In this document: positions 32,361 through 40,490 of the stretch, one piece after another
How positions within the stretch are numbered: the first letter of the stretch is position 1
Layout: each line of letters opens with the position of its first letter
Origin: Enterobacter sp. C2
Lineage (GTDB): Bacteria; Pseudomonadota; Gammaproteobacteria; Enterobacterales; Enterobacteriaceae
Direction of reading: 5' to 3'
Length of the DNA: 64,000 bases
NCBI RefSeq assembly: GCF_019880405.1
Contig: NZ_CP082269.1
Span: 1-64,000 of the forward strand
The notes under the pieces: model-generated
Databases searched by the model: none
What the model saw: the letters and a program-made list of their open reading frames with translations, nothing else
Told to the model about the DNA's origin: nothing
Translations under genes and position numbers: made by a program

Positions 32361-33740
32361 TCAGAACCATGCTTCCCACATCGCGCCGACGTTGAACGAG
32401 TCCAGATTGCTCTCTTCCGTACCGTTTACCCGCGCGGTGCGATCGTTATCTACCTGACCGCCAGTGACGTAGAAGCGCAGCATCGGACGGAACTCCGGTC
32501 CCATCGCAATCGAAATGTTCTGCGACAGGGTCAGCTTCCAGCCGTGGTTATCCCCGCCCTGATCGAAATCAACCCGCTGATAACCCGCTTCCAGCCAGGT
32601 AGAGTGCACGTCGTTCCACCAGTACATCGGACGAACAATCGCGCCGTAGTTGCGTCGGTTATCCACGCTATTGGCATCGTTATCGTAGTCGTGGAAGGCG
32701 AGCAGGTACTCGATCTGTGCCTGCTGGGTAAACTTGTAGTTCCCCTCAAAGCTGGCGTAGATCGCCGTCAGATCGTCAGTTTTGTTGTAGACGCTGTTGT
32801 CTGAGTTGTCAGAGTAGCGGGCAATCACCTTGTTCACCCCTTTCTCACCGGTGTGGCTCAACACCACGCCGCCCTGCCAGGCGTTCTTACGCTCGTCGGT
32901 ATCCACCGCCTTCGAGTCGAAGCCGTAGTTAGCATACAGCTCCAGATCCAGCGGGCCGACCTTCATGCCGTGCACTTTAGAGGTAATGGCGTAGTTGCCT
33001 TTATCGCCGGTGCCGGAGCCGCCGGTACAGGTGATACGCGACGGGTTGCCCTCATCGTTCATCACTTCTGGACTACAGGACTCCACCGCCGCCACCGCTG
33101 CGACGTCAAACTGCACGCCGCCAATGTCGAAGTTTTTCACCCCTGCGCCCTGGCCGTCGTGGTTCATCCAGAAGTAGTCGTTGATGCCCTGCTGCGGACG
33201 CTGGTGGAAGTCACGGCCTGCCCACAGATAGGCGTTGGGATTGGATTCAAGAATATTGGTCACCCCGGCGTAGGCTTTTTTCAGGTTCACCTCGTCGCCC
33301 CAGTGATCGAACATCACGTTAATATCCCAGATAGCGCCGTTATTGCCTTTAAAGGCTTTCGAGAGCTGGAATTCACCGCCGTTGCCCTCGTTGCCCAGAC
33401 GACCGATGGCGGAGGATCCGTTATAGGAGCCGTCAACGCCAACGAACTTCTGATCGCCGCCCTGGAACTGCGCCCCGTAGCGGGCATAGCCGGTAAATTT
33501 CACGCCGAAGGGGATCGCCATATCCGGTGACTGGGCCGCGGTTTGCGGCTCGGTAATCACATCGGCTTTCTTATCGATCGCCACATCCATTTTCTTTTGC
33601 CGCTCCGCGAGGGCTTTATCGACCGCTTTTGCCACAATCGCGTCGATCTGTTCCTGAGTAAACTCCTGGGCGCTGACTGAACCAGAGCAAAGGGCAGCCA
33701 TCACCGCCAGCGCGACTGGAAGTTTTTTATTGATATTCAT
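32361..33740 (-). CDS. LamB-type carbohydrate porin (BglH/ScrY-like)
   Basis: This is an outer-membrane sugar porin of 459 residues from the ATG at 33740. A signal peptide ends near VSA-QEF. Next comes a short helical coiled-coil segment with many Lys/Glu (about 25-60), as in ScrY/BglH. A long beta-barrel follows, ending in the C-terminal Phe (MWEAWF), typical of BAM substrates. GYARYGAQF and AYLWAGRDFHQRP are maltoporin-family signatures. It is last gene of a PTS beta-glucoside operon, so uptake of beta-glucosides or their oligomers is inferred. A Cys pair (CSPEVMN...CTGG) lies in a surface loop. Confidence 0.9.
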   Translation of the reverse strand: MNINKKLPVALAVMAALCSGSVSAQEFTQEQIDAIVAKAVDKALAERQKKMDVAIDKKADVITEPQTAAQSPDMAIPFGVKFTGYARYGAQFQGGDQKFVGVDGSYNGSSAIGRLGNEGNGGEFQLSKAFKGNNGAIWDINVMFDHWGDEVNLKKAYAGVTNILESNPNAYLWAGRDFHQRPQQGINDYFWMNHDGQGAGVKNFDIGGVQFDVAAVAAVESCSPEVMNDEGNPSRITCTGGSGTGDKGNYAITSKVHGMKVGPLDLELYANYGFDSKAVDTDERKNAWQGGVVLSHTGEKGVNKVIARYSDNSDNSVYNKTDDLTAIYASFEGNYKFTQQAQIEYLLAFHDYDNDANSVDNRRNYGAIVRPMYWWNDVHSTWLEAGYQRVDFDQGGDNHGWKLTLSQNISIAMGPEFRPMLRFYVTGGQVDNDRTARVNGTEESNLDSFNVGAMWEAWF

Positions 33741-33885
33741 TTTTTGTCTCAATCTAATATATTATTTTTAGACAATAACTATCCCGCCGCCGAGTGCGGA
33801 ACAGTTGCGCTATCACCATTAATAGTGAGGTACTGACGTAGGTACAGACTATTTAAAAATGGGCTATCGATTTCTCCATAATAAA

Positions 33886-34188
33886 TTAACGTTGATAGAG
33901 ACGAATAATCTCTTCGGACAGTTCACGGGCCAGCAGCGACGTCATTAAGTGATCCTGGGCGTGAACCATAATTAAGGTCATCGGCTGGCGGGCTTCCCCG
34001 GCGTCCTGCTCGATCAGTTTGGTCTGCATATGGTGCGCCTGGCGAGCGTAGCCGTCCGCCTCGCGCAGCAGGCTGTTTGCCTCGTCAAAGTTGCCCTCGC
34101 GCGCGGCGTGCAGCGCCTCGAAGCAGAGGCTGCGCGACTGGCCAGCGTTGACGATAATCTCCATGACGGCCTCTTCCAGTTCAATCAT
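33886..34188 (-). CDS. PTS lactose/cellobiose-type IIA component
   Basis: This is the cytoplasmic phosphocarrier of a Lac-family PTS, 100 residues from the ATG at 34188. It is helical throughout, with the active-site segment VHAQDHLMTS: His76 is the likely phosphorylated residue, with conserved His80 and Asp79. The start lies one base after the stop of the GH1 gene and uses a GGAGC site inside that gene's end. It takes phosphate from HPr and passes it to the adjacent IIB. Confidence 0.93.
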   Translation of the reverse strand: MIELEEAVMEIIVNAGQSRSLCFEALHAAREGNFDEANSLLREADGYARQAHHMQTKLIEQDAGEARQPMTLIMVHAQDHLMTSLLARELSEEIIRLYQR

Positions 34189-34189
34189 C

Positions 34190-35581
34190 TTATTGCTCCT
34201 CGTTAAATCCGTTATTGGCGGCGGTAGCGGCAAACCACTCTCCGCTGCGTTTTATGGTCCGCGTCTGGGTGGCTAAATCGAGCTGTACAAAACCGTAGCG
34301 GTTTTTATAGCCGTTACACCATGACCAATTATCAATAAACGTCCACATGTGGTAACCGAGGCAGTGACAGCCCTCCTGAATACCCTTATGCAACCACTTC
34401 AGGTGGCCGGAAACAAACTCAATCCGGTATTGATCATTTATTTTTCCATGCTCAATAAAACGCTGCTCGTTTTCGACGCCCATGCCGTTCTCTGAAATAA
34501 AGCAGCGCGGGTTACCGTAATTAACGCGTAAATTAGTGAGAATGTCGTAAATACCCGGCTCGTATATTTCCCAGCCGCGATAGGGGTTCATTTTCCGGCC
34601 CGGCATCTCGTAATAATCAAACAGCCACTCCGGCATAAACGGCGAGGCCGGATTAACCGCGCTGTCGCGGCACTTCACGCGTCGCGGCTGGTAGTAGTTG
34701 ATCCCCAGCAGGTCGATTTTACCGTCGGCAATCAAGGCGCTGTCCTCCGGGAGGCAAGCCGGCAGCTGATCGTACTGCTTCAGCAGCGCCACTAAGTCTG
34801 CCGGATACTCGCCAACCAGCACCGGGTCGAGGAAGCTGCGGTTAAACAGCAGATCGGCATGGTGCGCGGCAGTGAGATCCGCCGGATTGTTTGAGCGCGG
34901 ATAGGACGGCGTCAGGTTGAGAACAATGCCGATCTCCCCTGGGTAATGCCCGGCGCGGTAGGCGCGAACCGCCGAGGCGTGCGCCAGCACCGTATGATAG
35001 GCCACCGTCGCCGCGCGTTTAAAATCCACCACGTTGGGGTAGTGGAAGTCATACAGGTAGCCGCCTTCCACCGGCACAATTGGCTCATTGAAGGTAAACC
35101 AGTGCAGCACCCGATCGCCGAACAGGTCGAAACAGATCTGCGCGTAGCGACTAAACGCCTCTACCACCTCACGGTTCTCCCAGCCGCCTTTCTCCTGCAT
35201 CACCATCGGCATATCAAAGTGGAACAGAGTAATAAAGGGGACGATCCCCTGGGCCAGCAGCTCATCAATAACATTGTTATAGAACGCCACCGCCTCAGGA
35301 TTGACCTCGCCCACGCCGTCCGGGATCAGCCGCGACCAGCTCAGCGACGTACGGAAGCTGTTGTGGTTGAGCTGCTTGAGCAGGGCGATATCCTGCCGCC
35401 AGTTCTGGTAAAAGGTGGAGGTGTCCTGCGGGCCGACCTGCTGGTGAAAACGGTACGGCTGGCTCGCATACCAGTGGTCCCACGTTGTGGCACTTTTGCC
35501 GCCCTGCTGGCTCTGCCCTTCGGTTTGCAGCGCGGAGCTGGCGCTGCCCCACCAGAAGTGCTCTGGAAATGCGTATTTCAT
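34190..35581 (-). CDS. 6-phospho-beta-glucosidase (GH1)
   Basis: This family 1 retaining glycosidase cleaves phosphorylated beta-glucosides delivered by the adjacent PTS. It has 463 residues. The acid/base Glu166 lies in TFNEP and the nucleophile Glu364 in ISENG. Other GH1 marks are FWWGSASSALQTEG near the N terminus and WTFIDNWSW with YGFVQLD towards the end, the latter bearing the phosphate-side loop. It lies between IIC and IIA genes. Substrate could be cellobiose, arbutin/salicin or similar; the sequence does not decide. Confidence 0.94.
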   Translation of the reverse strand: MKYAFPEHFWWGSASSALQTEGQSQQGGKSATTWDHWYASQPYRFHQQVGPQDTSTFYQNWRQDIALLKQLNHNSFRTSLSWSRLIPDGVGEVNPEAVAFYNNVIDELLAQGIVPFITLFHFDMPMVMQEKGGWENREVVEAFSRYAQICFDLFGDRVLHWFTFNEPIVPVEGGYLYDFHYPNVVDFKRAATVAYHTVLAHASAVRAYRAGHYPGEIGIVLNLTPSYPRSNNPADLTAAHHADLLFNRSFLDPVLVGEYPADLVALLKQYDQLPACLPEDSALIADGKIDLLGINYYQPRRVKCRDSAVNPASPFMPEWLFDYYEMPGRKMNPYRGWEIYEPGIYDILTNLRVNYGNPRCFISENGMGVENEQRFIEHGKINDQYRIEFVSGHLKWLHKGIQEGCHCLGYHMWTFIDNWSWCNGYKNRYGFVQLDLATQTRTIKRSGEWFAATAANNGFNEEQ

Positions 35582-35600
35582 CTCTTTTCTCTCCCGTTAA

Positions 35601-36926
35601 TTACTGACGTACGGTGCCGGCCAGCGGCGTCACGTCCTGCGCTTTCTGCTCTTCGGTTTTCATCAGCGAACGCTCATAGGCCCGCAGGAATGGCAGGTAC
35701 ATCAGAGCGGACAGCACCATGCAGATCCCGCACATGATGACCGGGCTCAGCGCCCAGTTAGCGGCCCAGGATGCGCCGATAGGGGCAGGCGTTGTCCACG
35801 GCGTCAGCGAGACCACCTGTGCCAGCCAGCCCAGTTTCGTTGCGGCATAGGCGAGGCAGGCGTTAATCATCGGCACGAAGACGAAGGGGATAAACAGCAT
35901 CGGGTTCATGATGATCGGCGCGCCAAACAGAATCGGCTCGTTGATATTAAAGAAGCTCGGGACGATGCCCATTTTGCCGATGGTGCGCAGATGGGTAGCA
36001 CGGCTACGCAGCAGCAGGAAGGCCAGCGGCAGGGTAGAGCCAACGCCGCCAATCAGCAGGTAGTGATCCCAGAAGCCTTGCAGATAGATGTGGGGCAGCA
36101 CCGTGCCCGCTGCCAGCGCGGCCTGGTTAGCGGAAAGGTTCGCCATCCAGAATGGGTTCATAATGCCGGTAACGATCAGCGACCCGTGGATACCGGCAAA
36201 CCAGAAGATCTGGCACAGCAGCACAGAGAGCAGGATGGCAGGCAGCGAATCCGACGCCGAAACCAGTGGCTCCAGCAGGTGCATGATCGCCTGGGGCAGG
36301 ATCATGCCGGTTTGCGCCTCGATGAACAGGTTCAGCGGGTGCAGCGTGCCGATAATCACCACCACCGGGATCAGGATCTCAAACGAGCGCGCCACGCCGG
36401 TGGGGACCTCTTTCGGCAGGCGGATAGTGATGTTGTTCTGCTTCAGCCACGCATAGACGCGGGTGGAGTAGATCGCGGTGATCAGCGCGGTAAAGATCCC
36501 CTGACCAGACAGGTACTGGGTGGAGATTTTGCCGTCGGCATAGGGTGCAGCCACCAGCAGGAAGGCCATAAACGCCAGCAGCCCGGACATCACCGGATCG
36601 AGATTAAACTGCCGACCAAGGCTGGCACCGATCCCGACCGAGATAAAAAAGGTCATGACGCCCATGCTCAGGTTAAAGGGCAACATCAGCTGTTCGCGAT
36701 AGGTCTGGGAGAAGTCGAGCCAGCCGCGCGCGAAGCTGTTGGTGGTGTCGGCGGAGAAGGGCGGGAAGATAAACACCAGCATGAAGGAGCCGATGATCAT
36801 AAACGGCAGCGCGGCGGTAAAGCCATCGCGGATGGCGATGACATACTTCTGTTGCCCCAGACGTCCCGCCAGCGGCGTGATGGACTGCTCGATAACGGCA
36901 ACCATGGATTGATATAACGAACTCAT
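35601..36926 (-). CDS. PTS cellobiose-type IIC permease
   Basis: This membrane permease of the lactose/cellobiose/N,N'-diacetylchitobiose PTS has 441 residues and about ten hydrophobic segments. Family marks include FINEP-type motif in SFFNINEPILFGAPIIMNP (residues about 325-343) that contributes to the sugar site, FAGIHGSLIVTGIMNPFW, and GLLAFMAFLLVAAPY. The ATG is preceded by AAAAGGG. It is second gene of the operon after IIB. It works with the small IIB and IIA proteins here. Confidence 0.93.
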   Translation of the reverse strand: MSSLYQSMVAVIEQSITPLAGRLGQQKYVIAIRDGFTAALPFMIIGSFMLVFIFPPFSADTTNSFARGWLDFSQTYREQLMLPFNLSMGVMTFFISVGIGASLGRQFNLDPVMSGLLAFMAFLLVAAPYADGKISTQYLSGQGIFTALITAIYSTRVYAWLKQNNITIRLPKEVPTGVARSFEILIPVVVIIGTLHPLNLFIEAQTGMILPQAIMHLLEPLVSASDSLPAILLSVLLCQIFWFAGIHGSLIVTGIMNPFWMANLSANQAALAAGTVLPHIYLQGFWDHYLLIGGVGSTLPLAFLLLRSRATHLRTIGKMGIVPSFFNINEPILFGAPIIMNPMLFIPFVFVPMINACLAYAATKLGWLAQVVSLTPWTTPAPIGASWAANWALSPVIMCGICMVLSALMYLPFLRAYERSLMKTEEQKAQDVTPLAGTVRQ

Positions 36927-36938
36927 AGGAACACCCTT

Positions 36939-37256
36939 TTAGTGTGCCGCTTCGATGAGCGACAGAGCAAAGTCCAGCACCTTATCGCCGCGCTGCATAC
37001 CGTAGTCCATTGGATTAATGGGCTGAACGGGAATGCCGTGGGCGGCAGCCTTTTCTGACAGCGAGTTAAGCATGTATTTTACCTGCGGTCCCAGCAGCAC
37101 CACCTGGTAGCGTGGAAACTGCGTATCAAACTCCGCTACGCCGTACGCATCGATCTCAACCGGTAAACCTCTCTCATCTGCCGCTTCGACCATTTTCCTG
37201 ACCAGCAGACTCGTAGACATCCCTGCAGAGCAGCACAGCATGATTTTGTTCATCAT
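36939..37256 (-). CDS. PTS cellobiose-type IIB component
   Basis: This cytoplasmic phosphotransfer protein has 105 residues from the ATG at 37256 (GAGG 7 bases upstream; ATGs at 37262 and 37253 are also possible). The phosphocysteine is in CSAGMSTSLLV near residue 9, and YQVVLLGPQVKYML is the second conserved segment. It is first gene of the operon and lies 50 bp downstream of a perfect 18-bp LacI-type operator. Confidence 0.92.
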   Translation of the reverse strand: MMNKIMLCCSAGMSTSLLVRKMVEAADERGLPVEIDAYGVAEFDTQFPRYQVVLLGPQVKYMLNSLSEKAAAHGIPVQPINPMDYGMQRGDKVLDFALSLIEAAH

Positions 37257-37305
37257 CCCCATCCTCTAAATGTTAAAAGTTATTACAATGATGATTGGAT
37301 ATCAT

Positions 37306-37323
37306 ATGGAAACCGGTTTCCAT
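37306..37323. promoter_or_regulatory. Primary LacI-type operator of the beta-glucoside operon
   Basis: ATGGAAACCGGTTTCCAT is a perfect 18-bp palindrome with the central CG typical of LacI/GalR family sites. It stands 50 bp upstream of the IIB start in a gap shared with a divergent LacI-family gene. Confidence 0.85.
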
Positions 37324-37339
37324 CACTCAGGCATCGAAG

Positions 37340-37355
37340 TGTGATACCCATCAAA
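37340..37355. promoter_or_regulatory. CRP-like site
   Basis: TGTGA-N6-TCAAA matches nine of ten positions of the CRP core (TGTGA-N6-TCACA). It lies between the two LacI-type operators, fitting catabolite control of the PTS operon. Confidence 0.55.
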
Positions 37356-37433
37356 GTCCGCAGGATATAGGGTAATTTTCCTGGATTTACATCACAGGTT
37401 TTATGGCTCACTACCCGCAATAAGGGATAAACG

Positions 37434-37447
37434 GAAAATCGGTTTCC
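37434..37447. promoter_or_regulatory. Secondary LacI-type operator
   Basis: GAAAATCGGTTTCC keeps the GGTTTCC half of the primary site and five of seven bases of the other half. The two operator centres are 126 bp apart, about 12 helical turns, so looping by a tetramer is possible. It lies about 98 bp before the lacI-type gene. Confidence 0.6.
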
Positions 37448-37544
37448 ATGGGAAATAGAATGCAGCTATACTGCTGCTGGCGATATTATGCTCCATGTTT
37501 TGCTTGTTTTTCGGGCTGTATATTCGGCCTGACAGGGGAAAAAG

Positions 37545-38501
37545 ATGTCTACAATCAACGATGTATCACGTCTGGCGGGAGTATCTAAAGCAACCGTCTC
37601 ACGGGTGTTGAGTGGGTCACGCGGCGTCAAAGAGGCCAGCCGGCAGGCGGTATTAAAAGCCGTCGAAGAGCTAAACTACCGGCCCAACGTCATTGCTCAG
37701 TCTCTGCTCAGTCAGACCACCGGCTGCATTGGCGTCATCTGCGCCCAGGATAATATCAACCAGACCACTGGCTACCTCTACGCGCTGGAGAAGCACCTCA
37801 GCCAGCATCAGAAGCACCTGCTTTTGCGCTTTGCCAACAGCCGGTCAGAGGTGATTAGCGCTCTCGACGAGTTGACCTGCGGTCTCTGCGATGATGTCCT
37901 GATTATCGGCGCGCGTTTTCCGCTGAATAACCTTGGCTATGATGATGTGATTCTGGTGGACTGCGCGGAAGCCGATATGCCGAACAGTATTCAGTTCGAT
38001 CACGCTTTCGCGGCGGAAACGGCCTGCAACTATTTGATTAGTCAGGGTCGCCGCCAGATAGCGCTTATCCACCCGGACGTGAGCGGCTCCGCTGAGCGGG
38101 TGCTGCTGGGCTACAAGCACGCCCTGGAAAACAACTTCCTGCCCTTTAACCGTAACCTGGTGTTTATGGATTCTACCTCGGCCTCGGTTGCGCTCCAGGT
38201 GCTGCTTAACAACGCCACCACGCTGAACTTTAATGCCCTGCTGGTCGCCGATGAGCAGGAGGCGCAGCGGGTGATTACCCAGCTGCAGGCGTTTAATAAA
38301 TCGGTACCGGGTGACATCATGGTCTTTAGCCTTGCTGGCTCCGTGCACCTGCCGGGGATCCCAACCATCCCGGCTATCGAATACTCAATGGACGCGATGG
38401 CGGCCCGCATCGTCAGCTGGCTGAGCGAAAAAACCCAGAACGTGCTGGGCGCATGCGTACTGCGCGGGGATCTCATTATTCCGGATATGCGCCAGCGCTA
38501 A
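37545..38501 (+). CDS. LacI-family repressor of the beta-glucoside operon
   Basis: 318-residue LacI/GalR regulator. The N-terminal HTH is TINDVSRLAGVSKATVSRVL (residues 3-22), followed by the hinge helix with SRQAVLKAVEELNYRPN and AQSLLSQ. The rest is a periplasmic-binding-like sensor domain. It is divergent from the PTS operon with two matching palindromes in the 288-bp gap. The presumed effector is a beta-glucoside or its phosphate. The ATG has GGGGAAAA upstream. Confidence 0.93.
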   Translation: MSTINDVSRLAGVSKATVSRVLSGSRGVKEASRQAVLKAVEELNYRPNVIAQSLLSQTTGCIGVICAQDNINQTTGYLYALEKHLSQHQKHLLLRFANSRSEVISALDELTCGLCDDVLIIGARFPLNNLGYDDVILVDCAEADMPNSIQFDHAFAAETACNYLISQGRRQIALIHPDVSGSAERVLLGYKHALENNFLPFNRNLVFMDSTSASVALQVLLNNATTLNFNALLVADEQEAQRVITQLQAFNKSVPGDIMVFSLAGSVHLPGIPTIPAIEYSMDAMAARIVSWLSEKTQNVLGACVLRGDLIIPDMRQR

Positions 38502-38551
38502 CCGGGCCTACAAATGATTCCGGGCATACTGTATCGAAAGAGAACAAAAGC

Positions 38552-39463
38552 ATGATTCGCCTTGAAGATGTGACGCTGTTTGTGCGCGCGGCGGCGCTGG
38601 GAAGTTTCTCCAACGCCGCACGGGAGGCCGATCTGCTCCCGGGTCAGGTAAGCGCTGCCGTTCACCGCCTGGAGCGCGATCTCGATAAGCGCCTCTTCGC
38701 CCGCTCTACCCGCAGCCTGCGGCTAACGGCAGAGGGGGAGACGTATCTGCCGTTCGCCCAGGAGCTGTTGGCCGTGATGCAGGCCGGTGAGGAGAGTCTG
38801 CACAGCGGTAATGACGAGCTACAGGGCGAGCTGAAGGTAGCGATGCCGTCGGATATCGGGCGCAACGTCCTGCTGCCGCCGATCACCCGCTTCTGCGACC
38901 AGCACCCGAAAATCACGCTGCGGCTCTCTCTCTCCGATCAGGTCAGCGATGTCTTTCGCGATCCGATAGACGTTGCCATTCGCTACGGCGTGCTGGATAA
39001 CAGCAGCTACGTGGCGCTGCCGCTCGCAGAGAACAACCGTCGCGTGCTGGCCGCTTCCCCGGCCTACCTTGAAAAATACGGTCGGCCCGCCAGCCTTGAC
39101 GAGGTGACGCAGCACCACTGCCTGCTATTTACCATGAACAGCCACGTCTACGACAAGTGGAGCTTCCCTGAGAACGGCGCCCGCCGCCAGCTAACGGTCA
39201 AAAGCCGCCTGCTCTGTGACGACGCCGACGTAGCACGACGCTGGGCCGTAGAGGGTATGGGCATTGTCTATAAATCGTGGATAGACATCAGCGCCGACGT
39301 GCAGGCCGGACGGCTGGAGATATTGCTTCCTGAGCATCCAGGGGAGGCCGCGCCACTAAATCTCATCTGCCCGCACCGCAAACAGTTCTCTCCGGCTATT
39401 CGGCAGCTACACAGCACGCTGCGAGAGCATTTAACGGCGATCGCCGACCAACTGCCCTGTTGA
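38552..39463 (+). CDS. LysR-family transcriptional regulator
   Basis: This LysR regulator has 303 residues from the ATG at 38552; the frame is open upstream into the lacI-type gene but without conserved sequence. The winged HTH includes FVRAAALGSFSNAAREADL and PGQVSAAVHRLERDLDKRLF (residues about 8-50). The effector-binding domain follows with PSDIGRNVLLPPI. It resembles the CrgA/AaeR-type subgroup. It is convergent with the quinol oxidase operon (stops 19 bases apart), so it need not regulate it. Target unknown. Confidence 0.9.
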   Translation: MIRLEDVTLFVRAAALGSFSNAAREADLLPGQVSAAVHRLERDLDKRLFARSTRSLRLTAEGETYLPFAQELLAVMQAGEESLHSGNDELQGELKVAMPSDIGRNVLLPPITRFCDQHPKITLRLSLSDQVSDVFRDPIDVAIRYGVLDNSSYVALPLAENNRRVLAASPAYLEKYGRPASLDEVTQHHCLLFTMNSHVYDKWSFPENGARRQLTVKSRLLCDDADVARRWAVEGMGIVYKSWIDISADVQAGRLEILLPEHPGEAAPLNLICPHRKQFSPAIRQLHSTLREHLTAIADQLPC

Positions 39464-39482
39464 TAACGCCGCAGGCGCTGCG

Positions 39483-40490
39483 TCAGGGGCGATCCGCATC
39501 ACGGGCGGCGTGAATTTTGCCGCGGAAGATCCAGAAGCCCCAGCTGTTGTAGAGAAGCGTAATCGGTACAAATGTGCCGAAGGCGATAAGCATCAGCTTT
39601 TGCGTGGCGGGCGGGGCGGCGGCCTGGGTCAGCAGCAGGCCGGGCGGCAGAATGAACGGAAACACCGCCAGCAGCATGGCCCCAAACGCGGCGCAAAAGA
39701 GCGTGAGCGCCATGGCCAGCGGCAAGAATTCACGTTTGTGGCGTAGCGCGAGGATAAATCCCGCCAGCGCCAGCAGGGCGATAAGCGCCAGCGGCCCGCT
39801 GTAGCGCCATGCCAGCAAATGTAGCCGATAATTCTCATGAAGCTGCGTTGTCCAGATAACCAGCCCGGCCAGCAGCGCGGTGGTAAACAGCGCCAGCCGT
39901 ATCGCCTGGCGTCGGCTCCATGCGGCCAGCTCGCCTTCGCAGCGCCACACCAGCCAGCAGGCACCGAGCAGCGCATACCCCACGGTGAGTGAAACCGCGC
40001 AGTAGAGCGAAAATGGTGAAAGCCACGCCAGAGGGCCACCGGTGAACTGTTCGCCGTTATGCGCTACTCCCTCAATCCATGCCCCCATCGTCGCGCCCTG
40101 GCTCAGCGATACCATCCAGGAGCCGCCGATAAACAGCGCGTCGAACAGCGCCGGGTGCTGATGACGGAACTCTATCGCCATGCCGCGCACGATCAGCGCC
40201 AGCAGCATGATATAGACCGGTAGATAGAGGGCGCTGTAAAGGATGCTGAAGGCGACCGGGAAAAGCGCCAGCATCGCGCCTGCGGTCAGCACCAGCCAGG
40301 TTTCGTTCCCGTCCCATACCGGCAGAAGAGAGATGTTCATCTGCTGGCGCGCCTGCGGCGGCTGAAACGGCGCGAGGAGGCCGACGCCGAGATCGGTGCC
40401 GTCCAGCACCACGTAGACCAGCACACCGAAGGCCAGAGCGATGGCGCTAAGCAGCGTTAACGGTGGCATAGAAAGGATGACCTCAAGCAT
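39483..40490 (-). CDS. cioB: bd-type quinol oxidase subunit II (CydB/CioB-like)
   Basis: Membrane subunit II of a bd-family terminal oxidase, 335 residues with about nine hydrophobic helices. CydB marks are YVVLDGTDLGVGLLAPF near residue 27 and LPVWDGNETWLVLTAGAMLALFP near residue 55 (as LPVWDGNETWLV and AGAMLALFP). It overlaps cydA by 8 bases. No CydX-like small ORF is visible downstream. Together with subunit I it would oxidise quinol and reduce oxygen. The gene symbol is by similarity to the cyanide-insensitive CioAB type. Confidence 0.9.
   Translation of the reverse strand: MLEVILSMPPLTLLSAIALAFGVLVYVVLDGTDLGVGLLAPFQPPQARQQMNISLLPVWDGNETWLVLTAGAMLALFPVAFSILYSALYLPVYIMLLALIVRGMAIEFRHQHPALFDALFIGGSWMVSLSQGATMGAWIEGVAHNGEQFTGGPLAWLSPFSLYCAVSLTVGYALLGACWLVWRCEGELAAWSRRQAIRLALFTTALLAGLVIWTTQLHENYRLHLLAWRYSGPLALIALLALAGFILALRHKREFLPLAMALTLFCAAFGAMLLAVFPFILPPGLLLTQAAAPPATQKLMLIAFGTFVPITLLYNSWGFWIFRGKIHAARDADRP

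Noticed and set aside
35991-36917. 308-codon plus-strand frame opposite the PTS IIC gene
   Set aside because: Gln/Arg/His-rich composition typical of an antisense shadow of a membrane protein.
38552-39463. The LysR gene as regulator of the formate dehydrogenase/oxidase operon
   Set aside because: It is convergent with that operon and has no shared upstream gap; LysR regulators usually lie divergent from their targets, so no assignment was made.
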